Below are positions 1-7,702 of a stretch of 64,000 nt of DNA, piece after piece. This stretch comes from Rhizobacter koreensis (lineage in GTDB: Bacteria > Pseudomonadota > Gammaproteobacteria > Burkholderiales > Burkholderiaceae_C): the NCBI RefSeq assembly GCF_013366375.1, contig NZ_JABWMJ010000010.1, positions 62,001 through 126,000 of the forward strand, read 5' to 3'. How positions within the stretch are numbered: position 1 is the first letter of the stretch; every line of letters begins with the position of its first letter. Made by a program: the position numbers and the translations under genes. Under the pieces are notes generated by a model. That model worked only from the letters and a program-made list of their open reading frames with translations, did no database searches and was not told the origin of the DNA.

Positions 1-1042
1 GGGCATCCAAGACCCGGGCGAAGTGATCTCCGGCTTGCAGTTGAGGATCGACAAGCAGGTCCGGCAACTGGTTCATGCGTTCGGCCGGGACGTCGCAGCG
101 CCTGCATACGGCGAGCCACTCGTCGGTGCAGCGCGACGCAATATGACGGGAGAGGCGCTCGTAGAGCTCGCCGATATGTCGGGTACGCGACGCCATGCCA
201 GCGAAGCGCGGGTCGGCAAGAGCCGCCTCGTCACCGGCTTCGCGCAGAAGTGCGCGCCAGTGCGCGTCGCTGTACGGCATGACGCAGAGGTGACCATCCA
301 GGGTGGGGAAGGGACGGCGGAATGGCATCAGGGCCCGCTCGTAGCCGACCGAGCCGAGCGGTGGCTCGAAGTGGGCACCCTGCATGTGCTCGACCAGACC
401 GAAGGAGACCAGTGCCTCGAACATCGGCACCTCGAGGCAGACGCCTGCTCCCGTCTTCTCGCGCTCGAAAAGCGCAGCCATGATGGCCTGGACCGCGAAG
501 AGCGAGCCCACCTTGTCCGCGATGGTGGTCGGCAGATAGCGCGCCGTCCCGGTCTGCGCTTGCATGAGCGCCGCCATGCCAGATAGACCCTGGATCACGT
601 CGTCGTATGCGGGTCTGCCCTCGTAAGGGCCGCCGGAGGCGAATCCAAGCAGCGCGGCGAACACCAGGCGGGGGTTGACCGCGCGCAGCTCGGCGGCGCC
701 GATGCCTAGCGCTTCGAGCTTTGCCGGCCGCATGTTGTGCATGAAGACGTCCGCCGACGCCACGAGCTCGAGCAGCGCCGCTGTTCCGGCCTGGCTCTTG
801 AGGTCCAGCACGATGCTGCGCTTGTTGCGATTGACGCCGAGGAAGAGGGCTGCCATGCCTTCCTCGGCGGCGGGGCCGATCTGGCGCGTGCTGTCGCCCC
901 CGGGGGCTTCCACCTTGATGACGTCAGCCCCGTATTCACCCAGGAGCTGGCTCGCGTAGGGGCCGAGCACGACGGTGGTGAGGTCAACGACGCGAATGCC
1001 GTGGAGGGGCGCGGCACGGCGCGCGGAACGAGGCGTCGTCAA
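1..1042 (-). CDS. CaiB/BaiF family CoA transferase (3' end cut by window edge)
   Basis: Class III CoA transferase, predicted to move CoA between acyl groups in organic acid catabolism. The minus-strand frame is open from 1042 to the window edge and reads GIRVVDLTTVVLGPYAS at the N-terminus, then VNRNKRSIVLDLKS and RPAYDDVIQG, all class III hallmarks; the Asp of the YDD motif is the expected acyl-carrier residue. It is a close relative of the next gene upstream and shares the same motifs. I place the start at a TTG (1042-1040) because it overlaps the upstream TGA as TTGA, the usual arrangement for translational coupling, and no in-frame ATG precedes the conserved N-terminus. It is the last visible gene of the acyl-CoA operon. 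The C-terminus lies outside the window. Family assignment is firm; the substrate is unknown. Confidence 0.85.
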   Translation of the reverse strand, partial: MTTPRSARRAAPLHGIRVVDLTTVVLGPYASQLLGEYGADVIKVEAPGGDSTRQIGPAAEEGMAALFLGVNRNKRSIVLDLKSQAGTAALLELVASADVFMHNMRPAKLEALGIGAAELRAVNPRLVFAALLGFASGGPYEGRPAYDDVIQGLSGMAALMQAQTGTARYLPTTIADKVGSLFAVQAIMAALFEREKTGAGVCLEVPMFEALVSFGLVEHMQGAHFEPPLGSVGYERALMPFRRPFPTLDGHLCVMPYSDAHWRALLREAGDEAALADPRFAGMASRTRHIGELYERLSRHIASRCTDEWLAVCRRCDVPAERMNQLPDLLVDPQLQAGDHFARVLDA

Positions 1043-2223
1043 GGTTTGCTCGCGGCCGGCTCGGTTCCGGCGGGGCTGAGGCCGAACTCGGCCAGCACCT
1101 CTTCCGTATGCTCTCCCAGGCGCGGTGCGTGGCGACGCATTTGCGGGGGTGAGCGGGACCATTCGGTGGGAACCGCGGTTTCCAGAATATCGCCTTCAGA
1201 TGGATGGCGGACCTTGCGGAGGAACCCCGTCGCCTGGACATGCTCGTCGGCCACGATGTCCTCGATGCTGTACATCCGGGCGGCGGGGATGTCGGCGCGC
1301 TCGAACAGCTCGAGCCATTCGGAGGTCGTCCGTTGCGCCAGAGTTGCAGCCAGGAAGCCGTAGACATGGCTGATCGCGGCCAAGCGAGCGTTCTGGCTGG
1401 AGAAGCGCGCGTCCGTCTCGAACAGAGCGCCCTGTCCGATCGCGGTCAGGAAACTGCGCCAGTGCTTGTCGTTGTAGACGAGCACGCACACGTAGCCGTC
1501 GCTCGTCGGATAGGGCCGGCGGTCGTGCGCGAGGCTGCGCTGGTATCCCGCCGCTCCTTCCGCGGGCTCGTAGAGACGGCCGGCGAGGTGTTCGCCGAGC
1601 ACCAGCGACAGCATGCCTTCGAACATCGGCACATCGAGGCGCTGGCCGTGCCCGGTGCGCTCCCGGTAGACCAGAGCGCTGCTGATCGCTGCGCAGAGTT
1701 GCAGGCCGACGATCCGGTCGACCAGCACCATCGGCGCGTAGCGCGGCGGCTCGGCGCCAGCCGCACGCGAAAGCCACGGGATTCCGCACATGCCCTGGAT
1801 CAGGTCGTCGTAGGCCGGCCGCGCCGCGTACGGGCCGTGGCGCCCGAAGCCGTAGGCGCCGGCGTAGACGATGCGCGGGGCAGCCGCGCTCACCTCTTCG
1901 TACGAGAGTCCCAGCCGCGCCATCGCCTTCGGACGAATGTTGTAGACCAGGACGTCGGCCTGCTCGGCCATGCGCAGCAGGGCATCACGCTGGTCCGGCT
2001 TCTTCAGGTCGAGCACGACGGACCGCTTGTTGCGGTTGGTCGTGAGATAGAAGTGACCCATGCCCGGGTTGCGCATGGGGCCGGACTGCCGCATCACGTC
2101 ACCTTCCGGCGGCTCGATCTTGATCACGTCGGCGCCGTAGTCGGCGAGCAGTTGGGTCGCATACGGGCCCATGACCACGCTGGTCAGGTCGAGTACCCGT
2201 GTCCCTTCGAGCGGCCCGCTCAT
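1039..2223 (-). CDS. CaiB/BaiF family CoA transferase
   Basis: Full-length class III CoA transferase of 394 residues, the usual size for the family. Visible motifs are the N-terminal GTRVLDLTSVVMGPYATQ strand-loop, IKIEPPEGD, TTNRNKRSVVLDLKK, and RPAYDDLIQGMCG, which carries the conserved Asp that forms the acyl-enzyme anhydride. It starts at an ATG 10 nt after the Bug-type binding protein gene ends and overlaps the following CoA transferase by 4 nt, so the two transferases form a tandem pair that may act on different acids or as a heteromeric enzyme. With the acyl-CoA dehydrogenase of the same operon this suggests activation of an acid to its CoA thioester followed by alpha,beta-dehydrogenation. 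Substrate not determinable from sequence. Confidence 0.9.
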   Translation of the reverse strand: MSGPLEGTRVLDLTSVVMGPYATQLLADYGADVIKIEPPEGDVMRQSGPMRNPGMGHFYLTTNRNKRSVVLDLKKPDQRDALLRMAEQADVLVYNIRPKAMARLGLSYEEVSAAAPRIVYAGAYGFGRHGPYAARPAYDDLIQGMCGIPWLSRAAGAEPPRYAPMVLVDRIVGLQLCAAISSALVYRERTGHGQRLDVPMFEGMLSLVLGEHLAGRLYEPAEGAAGYQRSLAHDRRPYPTSDGYVCVLVYNDKHWRSFLTAIGQGALFETDARFSSQNARLAAISHVYGFLAATLAQRTTSEWLELFERADIPAARMYSIEDIVADEHVQATGFLRKVRHPSEGDILETAVPTEWSRSPPQMRRHAPRLGEHTEEVLAEFGLSPAGTEPAASKP

Positions 2224-2233
2224 CGCCGCGCGC

Positions 2234-3211
2234 TCACTCGAGCGTCGCGCCGGACAGGCGCACGACCTTGCCCCACTTCACGTAGTCAGCCTCGAGAAAA
2301 GCCTTGAACTGTCCGGGCGGCATGGTCCAGACCTCGTAGGCCATCTGCCGCACCGTTTGCCGGAGAGCCGGGGTCTTCAACGCCCGGACCACCTCGGTGT
2401 AGATCCGGTCGACGATTGGCTGGGGCACTGCATGTGGCGCGACCAGTCCGAACCAGAGGTCGCTTCCGGCGTCGGCATAGCCGGCGACGCCCGCCTCGTC
2501 CATGGTCGGAACGTCGGGCAGGAAAGCGCTTCGCTTGGCGGAGACGGTCGCGAGCGCACGCACCTTTCCGCCGTTGATCTGCGGAATGGCGGTGGTCGGG
2601 ATATCGAACATCGCTGCCACCGAGCCACCGATGACATCGTTCATGGCGGGCGCATTGCCCTTGTACGGTATGTGCGTGAGCGGCGCACCGGTAAGCGATT
2701 TCAGCAGTTCGGCCGCCAGATGGTTCGTGGCACCGTTGCCACCCGAGGCGATCGTGGCTTTGACGGGATTGGCCTTCGCCCAGGCCACGAACTCCCGAAC
2801 GTTCTTGACGGGTATCGAGGGGTTGACGACGAGCACGTTCGTGTAGGCCACCACCGGTGTGATCGCGGTCAGTTGCGTCAGAGGATCGAAAGGATGCTTG
2901 CGATAAAGATGAGGGTTGACGGCCATCGAACCCGTATGGGCGAAGCCGAGCGTGTAGCCGTCGGGCGGGGACTTGACCACGAGGTCGATGCCGAGGCTGC
3001 CGCCGGCACCCGTTCGGTTGTCGACGACGACCTGCTGACCAAGGCTCTCCGTGAGGGCGTTCGCCAGCGCTCGGGCGATCGCGTCACTCGGGCCTCCTGC
3101 CGAGAAGGGCACGATCATCCGGATCGGCTTCTGCGGCCACGATTGAGCCTGCGCGACGGGCGAAGAAAACAACGCGGCAGCGGCCAGGCCGAACACTGCG
3201 AACCACTTCAT
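2234..3211 (-). CDS. Bug/TctC family periplasmic substrate-binding protein
   Basis: Tripartite tricarboxylate transporter-type receptor, 325 residues, predicted to bind a carboxylate in the periplasm. It starts with a Sec signal peptide (MKWFAVFGLAAAALFSSPVAQA), then WPQKPIRMIVPFSAGGPSD, VDNRTGAGGSLG and GGNGATNHLAAE, the standard Bug signature blocks; PLTHIPYKG and DVPTMDEAGV also fit. The frame is open further upstream, but the signal peptide fixes the start at 3211. It sits 13 nt after the acyl-CoA dehydrogenase and 10 nt before a CoA transferase. No TctA or TctB membrane partners are visible nearby, so it may be an orphan receptor serving a remote transporter, which is common in Burkholderiales. 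Confidence 0.92.
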   Translation of the reverse strand: MKWFAVFGLAAAALFSSPVAQAQSWPQKPIRMIVPFSAGGPSDAIARALANALTESLGQQVVVDNRTGAGGSLGIDLVVKSPPDGYTLGFAHTGSMAVNPHLYRKHPFDPLTQLTAITPVVAYTNVLVVNPSIPVKNVREFVAWAKANPVKATIASGGNGATNHLAAELLKSLTGAPLTHIPYKGNAPAMNDVIGGSVAAMFDIPTTAIPQINGGKVRALATVSAKRSAFLPDVPTMDEAGVAGYADAGSDLWFGLVAPHAVPQPIVDRIYTEVVRALKTPALRQTVRQMAYEVWTMPPGQFKAFLEADYVKWGKVVRLSGATLE

Positions 3212-3224
3212 CGATGTCTCCTGC

Positions 3225-4391
3225 TCAGTTGGTGGCTTCCCGGACCATCTCGCGAGCCGTGATGATCTGCATGATCTGGCTCGATCCTTCGTAGATGCGG
3301 AGCAGTCGGGCATCGCGGTAGAGCCGCTCGATGGCGTACTCTTTGATGTAGCCGTTTCCGCCGTGGATCTGCAGCATTCGATCGGCTATGCGACCGGCCG
3401 CCTCGGTCGCGTAGTACTTGCAGCAGGCTGCCTCTTTGGTCGTCTTCAGCCCCGCATCCTTGGCGCGGGCCGCCTTTTCGACCATCGCGCGGGCGGCAAA
3501 GGCCTCGGCCTGGCTGTCGGCCAGCATTGCCTGGATCAGCTGGAAGTTGGCGATGGGCTGGCCGAACTGACGCCGCTCCGTGGCGTAGCGCAGCCCCTCG
3601 TCAAGCAACCGTTGGCACATGCCTGTCGCTACCGCCGCCATGTGCAGACGCGCATGATCGAGCGATCGCATCGCATTCTTGAATCCGGTCCCTTCGGCGC
3701 CAAGCAGCGCGCTGGCGGGAACGCGGCAGTTCTCGAAAATGACGTCCGACTCGTGCGAGCCGGCGAAGCCCATCTTGCGATAAGGCTTGGCCACCGTCAG
3801 TCCCGGTGTGTCGCGATCGACGAGAAACGCGGAGATGCCGCCGGCTCCTGCCTCCTTGAGGCCGGTGCGGGCAAACACCGTGAACACGCCCGCGTGGATG
3901 GCGTTCGTGATGAAGCGCTTGGTGCCGTTGATGACCCAGTGGTCGCCGTCGCGCACGGCTCTGGTGCTGAGCGATGCTGCATCCGAGCCCGCATCGGGCT
4001 CGGTCAGGCAGAACGACGCCATCATGTCGCCGGTAGCGAGCCGGGGCAGGTAGCGCTGGCGCTGCTCTTCCGAGCCGAAATTGATGATGCCCAGTGTCCC
4101 CACTCCGTTCGTCGTTCCGAAGTAGGAGCGGAAGGCAGGCTGTGCGTATGCGACTTCGAAGACCAGCGAGGCCTCTTCGAACATGCTGAGGCCGAGCCCG
4201 CCGTAGCTTTCCGGGATCGTCATGCCGAAGAGGCCGAGTTCCTTCAAACCTTCGATGACCCGGTCGGGAATCTGTTCGGTCTCTTCCACTTCGGTTTCGG
4301 CCGGCAACAGCACCTCTCGGGTGAACCGGCGGACCGCGTGGACGAGCAGTTCGAGGGTCTCTTCGCGTTCAGTCATCTGGATCCGGTCCAT
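3225..4391 (-). CDS. Acyl-CoA dehydrogenase
   Basis: FAD-dependent acyl-CoA dehydrogenase, about 388 residues, introducing an alpha,beta double bond and passing electrons to ETF. Motifs visible: the FAD/substrate loop CLTEPDAGSDAASL, WVINGTKRFITNA, GHESD-type loop FAGSHESDVIFENCRVP, YATERRQFGQPI, and the C-terminal RIYEGSSQIM whose Glu is the usual catalytic base. The N-terminal start is uncertain. The frame opens at a TTG at 4439, and ATGs lie at 4391 and 4376, none with a clear ribosome site; I chose 4391 because MDRIQMTERE aligns with the common MDFxLTEEQ start of the family. First gene of the minus-strand acyl-CoA operon, divergent from the LysR gene at 4510. Confidence 0.88.
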   Translation of the reverse strand: MDRIQMTEREETLELLVHAVRRFTREVLLPAETEVEETEQIPDRVIEGLKELGLFGMTIPESYGGLGLSMFEEASLVFEVAYAQPAFRSYFGTTNGVGTLGIINFGSEEQRQRYLPRLATGDMMASFCLTEPDAGSDAASLSTRAVRDGDHWVINGTKRFITNAIHAGVFTVFARTGLKEAGAGGISAFLVDRDTPGLTVAKPYRKMGFAGSHESDVIFENCRVPASALLGAEGTGFKNAMRSLDHARLHMAAVATGMCQRLLDEGLRYATERRQFGQPIANFQLIQAMLADSQAEAFAARAMVEKAARAKDAGLKTTKEAACCKYYATEAAGRIADRMLQIHGGNGYIKEYAIERLYRDARLLRIYEGSSQIMQIITAREMVREATN

Positions 4392-4509
4392 GTGGGCTGG
4401 TGTCTGGTCATCGTAGACACCGGAGAGATACAGGTCCAATACCGATTTCGGCGGAGGTGATACGCTCTTGTTAACCTGCCTCGGGTCGCACGGCGCTCAA
4501 CAGAAGCTC

Positions 4510-5448
4510 ATGAACGTTCGTCATCTGAAGCAGTTCGTCGCGGTCGCCGACGCGCGCAGCTTTCGCAAGGCGTCCCTGAGCCTGCACATGGCTCAGCCCC
4601 CATTGACCGTCGCCATAAAGCGGCTGGAGGAAAGCCTGGGCGGACCTCTTTTCGTGCGCAGCCGTCAAGGCGTTCAGCTCACGGCGATGGGCGAGGCGGT
4701 CCTGCCGGATGCGCGACGCGCCGTGTTCCATGCCGAACAGGTGCGCGCGGCCGCCACGCATGCGGCCGCCGGAATCGGCGGCACTCTGCGAATCGGGTTC
4801 ATTGGCTCCGCCACGTACACGTTGTTTCCCAAGGTGCTGCCGGAGTTTCGGAAGGCTTACCCCTCGATCACGCTTGACATGCGCGAGCGAACGACCACGA
4901 ACGTCCTTCGAGAGGTCGAAAGTGGCGACCTCGACGTGGGCTTGATCCGACACCCCGTGCTGGAAGCGACTACGGCGCGGATCGAGCCGGTCGAGTTCGA
5001 CGAGCTCGTTGTCGCAGTTCCCGCGTCTCACCCGATCGCAGGGCGAGGCAAGGTGAGCCTCTCCCAGCTCCGGGAGGAGCCCTTCATCATGTATTCCTCG
5101 AGCGCTGCACCGAATCTGAGGGGCCTTGTCATGGTGGCGTGCCAGACAGCTGGCTTCGTGCCGCGCGTGGTTCAGGAAGCTGTTCAGATCCAGACGATCG
5201 TCAGCCTCGTGGAGAGCGGCCTGGGGGTCGCGCTGGTGCCCTCGGTCTGTACGCGGCACGCAACGCGGCACGTGGTGTTCAAGCGCCTCAGCTCGCCACG
5301 AGAACGAACAACGATCGCCATTGCGCTCGCATCCCGCTCCGTCGCCGAGCCGGAGACGGCGATTCGCTTCAGGGCCATGCTGATCGCGTACCGCGACGGG
5401 TTGGGGCTCCATCCTCCGCCGCCCAGCAACCCAAAATCTTCGGGCTGA
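4510..5448 (+). CDS. LysR family transcriptional regulator
   Basis: LysR-type activator/repressor of 312 residues. The N-terminal winged helix-turn-helix is clear (MNVRHLKQFVAVADARSF, then LHMAQPPLTVAIKRLEESLG and LFVRSRQGVQLTAMG), followed by a periplasmic-fold effector domain starting LRIGFIGSATYTLFPKVLP and ending RFRAMLIAYRDG. The start is the ATG at 4510; a TTG further upstream at 4468 would add an atypical extension. It is transcribed divergently from the acyl-CoA operon with about 118 bp between start codons, the classical arrangement for a regulator of that operon. Effector domain resembles CatR/BenM-like regulators of aromatic or organic acid genes; the ligand is unknown. Confidence 0.9.
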   Translation: MNVRHLKQFVAVADARSFRKASLSLHMAQPPLTVAIKRLEESLGGPLFVRSRQGVQLTAMGEAVLPDARRAVFHAEQVRAAATHAAAGIGGTLRIGFIGSATYTLFPKVLPEFRKAYPSITLDMRERTTTNVLREVESGDLDVGLIRHPVLEATTARIEPVEFDELVVAVPASHPIAGRGKVSLSQLREEPFIMYSSSAAPNLRGLVMVACQTAGFVPRVVQEAVQIQTIVSLVESGLGVALVPSVCTRHATRHVVFKRLSSPRERTTIAIALASRSVAEPETAIRFRAMLIAYRDGLGLHPPPPSNPKSSG

Positions 5449-5880
5449 TCTGAGCGCAAGCAAGCTTCGTGGCGGCGGGCAAGCGACGCGAGGTTCGCGC
5501 ATCCTTTGGCGACGCGGTCTCGGCGGTGCGGCGGCCTCCGAACTGCTAGCGACCTCGGAGCGGTCGCTGATGAGAGGCGCTGGACGCCCACGAGCAGCCA
5601 TCGGCGAAGGTCCGCACCGCGGCGACCGAGCCTAGGGAGGGCCCGCGGCCTGGCAAGAGGCGCGCTCGCTGGGGCACATCGTGACGCGGGTACGGCGCGC
5701 ATGCGTCATATCGGCTTCGGGCACGTCGGCGAACCGAAGGCGTTTGCCTCCATCTGGCGCTCTGACGCCCCGGCATCGCGTCAGCGTGTTCGTGCCCAGG
5801 AACGGCGCTCTCGGGCTCGAAGAGATCCTCGGAACTCTGCTCTGGGTCGCGGCGACGGTCGCCACTGACTCTGGGGCCGC
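5449..5880. other. Intergenic stretch without a supported gene
   Basis: About 430 bp lie between the convergent LysR gene and the SDR gene. Short open frames exist on both strands but none shows a recognisable motif, ribosome site or family resemblance. No clear terminator hairpin was found by eye. Confidence 0.5.
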
Positions 5881-6641
5881 TCACATGCGCGGCTGCCCGT
5901 TGGACGCGGTGAGCCCGCCATCGACGGGCAGATTGACCCCGTTGACGAACACGGCGTCATCGCTCGCGAGGAACGCGACCACGCCGGCGATGTCGGCCGG
6001 CTCGGCCGGGCGGCCGAGCGGCAGCCGCTCCATGAAGCGAGCCATCAGCTCGTCGTCCTTCAGCATGTCCTCGGTCATGTTGCTGCGCGTGAGTGACGGG
6101 CACACCGCGTTGATGCGCACGCCTTGGCGCGCGTAGTCGAGGGCGAGCGCCCGCGTGAGATTGACGACGCCACCCTTGGCGGCGTTGTACGGCGTCAAGG
6201 CCCAGTCGGCGCCCAGTCCCGAGACCGAAGCGACGTTGACGATCGAGCCTCGTGTCTTCAGCAAGTGGGGCAGCGCGGCGCGGCAGCCGTAGAACGTGCC
6301 GCTCAGATCCACGTCGAGCGCCTGCTGCCAGTCGCTGAGGCTCGTCTCGGTCGCCGTTCCCTCGGGCGCGACGCCAGCGTTGTTGACCATCACGTCGAGG
6401 CCACCGAAGCGCTCGACCGCGGCCTGCACGAGCCGCTCGACCGCATCGGCGTCGGCGACGTCACACGGATCACGAGCGTGCGGGCGCCGTCGAGTCCGCG
6501 CGCGACGTCCTCGAGCTTCGATCGCGTCCGCCCGGCGAGCACGACGTTCGCGCCCTCGGCCGCGAACCGCTCGGCAATGCCGCGCCCGATGCCCGAGCCG
6601 GCGCCGGTGACGACGACCGTCTTTCCGACAAAACGTTGCAT
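5881..6641 (-). pseudogene. SDR family oxidoreductase with a frameshift
   Basis: Short-chain dehydrogenase/reductase of the 3-oxoacyl-ACP reductase type, about 253 residues if repaired. The start (MQRFVGKTVVVTGAG) has a good ribosome site (AGGAG, 8 nt upstream). The first 60 or so residues carry the NAD(P) motif TGAGSGIG, then near 6470 the frame changes. The remainder, in another frame, carries DVADADAVERLV, NNAGV, the catalytic Ser in NVASVSG, the YNAAK active-site motif, and a normal C-terminus (VNLPVDGGLTASNGQ). The total length is 761 nt, one short of a multiple of three, which fits a single missing base around the GATC-CGTGTGACG sequence. All catalytic residues are intact, so this is either a recent mutation or an assembly error. 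Confidence 0.8.
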
Positions 6642-7031
6642 GACGATTTCTCCTGTGCGGGTGGGAAGTCGCAGCAAGCGGCGTACCCCGCGGGAACGAG
6701 CGGCGCCGCGAAGACGGCATGCGACGGCGCCGTGCCGGAGTTCGTCCGGCTGGCCTTGTCCCGTCACGGTCCTGTTCTCGATCCCGCCTGGATGCGTCAG
6801 CCGCGCTCGGTCAAGGGTGGTCTGCAGGGCTGGTGCAGGCGTGACTGAGGGGGCACGGCCCAGACTGCGGGTCTGCTGATGACGCCGGCGAGCGCTGTCG
6901 GCCAAGAGCCGACGAAGGACACAGGGCCAACAGCCGACACAGCGCGAGCTTGAATCACCCGTTGCGGTGCAGCAGGTATGGACGCCTTCGCTGTCCGACA
7001 TCGGCACGCCCGCAAGAGCTACCGGCCGCAG
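6642..7031. other. Intergenic stretch, no gene seen
   Basis: 390 bp between two minus-strand genes. It should hold the promoter of the SDR gene, whose ribosome site (AGGAGA) lies at about 6650. I see no open frame with family resemblance and no clear hairpin. Confidence 0.5.
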
Positions 7032-7340
7032 CTACTCCTTGGTCAGCAGCCGTTGTCCCGCCTTCTCGACGTGGTCCTTGAGCCTCCCGGCGACCATGCC
7101 GAGCACACCGGGCAGCTGCACCTCCATCAAGACCACGGTCTCGCGCACGTCGACCACGCCGCTAACGGTCTGACCCATTGCCGCGACGCGGAAGGTGAGC
7201 CGGTCGCCGTCCCAGCGTTCGTCGCAGGTGCCGCTCCCGGGTACGACGTCGACGATCCTGGCGAAGCCGCGTTCGATGCGGCGCCGCGCCTCCGCTCGTC
7301 CAAGCTGATGGGGGATGCTGACGTTGACTGGCGTGGTCAT
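7032..7340 (-). CDS. Polyhydroxyalkanoic acid system family protein
   Basis: Small 102-residue protein matching the PHA granule-region family (the short proteins found in PHA-producing proteobacteria). Supporting blocks are HQLGRAEARRRIER near the N-terminus, the WDGDRLTFRVAAMGQTVSG beta-strand region, and a C-terminal VAGRLKDHVEKAGQRLL helix; related proteins have the same order LGxxEARRR, W-x-GD-x-L-x-F and a closing amphipathic helix. It has no signal peptide and is likely cytoplasmic. Its biochemical role is unproven; association with storage granules is knowledge about the family, not something visible here. No PHA synthase or phasin gene is nearby. Confidence 0.75.
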   Translation of the reverse strand: MTTPVNVSIPHQLGRAEARRRIERGFARIVDVVPGSGTCDERWDGDRLTFRVAAMGQTVSGVVDVRETVVLMEVQLPGVLGMVAGRLKDHVEKAGQRLLTKE

Positions 7341-7702
7341 GGCTGGAGCCTGCCGGGTATGGGCGCGTCGCGCAAGCGCACCGTACGCCGCTCGGCTTCA
7401 CGCCCCCCGGTGCGCGGTTCTGCGGCGCCAGGGCTCTTCGGCGCCGCGCCGCACCGGCCCCCAGCGACCTGGCTTCCCCGCGGGTCACCCGTGCCGCCCG
7501 AGCCCCTTCTGCCGCGACGGCGTCTCGGCAGTGCGGCCGCCGCGGCGCCACGGCCGTGCCCGCTCGCGGTCGCTGGCCGCACGAGCCGCCGCTGCCGTAC
7601 GAGGCTGCCGTTGGTCGGCCCGGCGCTGCCGACGACGCGGTGGCGCCGTCATTCGCCGGTACCCTGCGCGCCAACCCATGCACGCGCTGGAGCGCAGATT
7701 TG
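7341..7702. other. Divergent intergenic region
   Basis: About 360 bp between the PHA-system gene (minus) and the alpha-2-macroglobulin gene (plus). It is very GC-rich, with several GGCGCC palindromes near 7430-7450. Promoters for both genes should lie here but no consensus boxes are convincing. Confidence 0.4.

Noticed and set aside
5681..6136. Plus-strand frame running into the SDR gene
   Set aside because: Composition is Arg/Ser-rich and it overlaps the SDR active-site region on the other strand.
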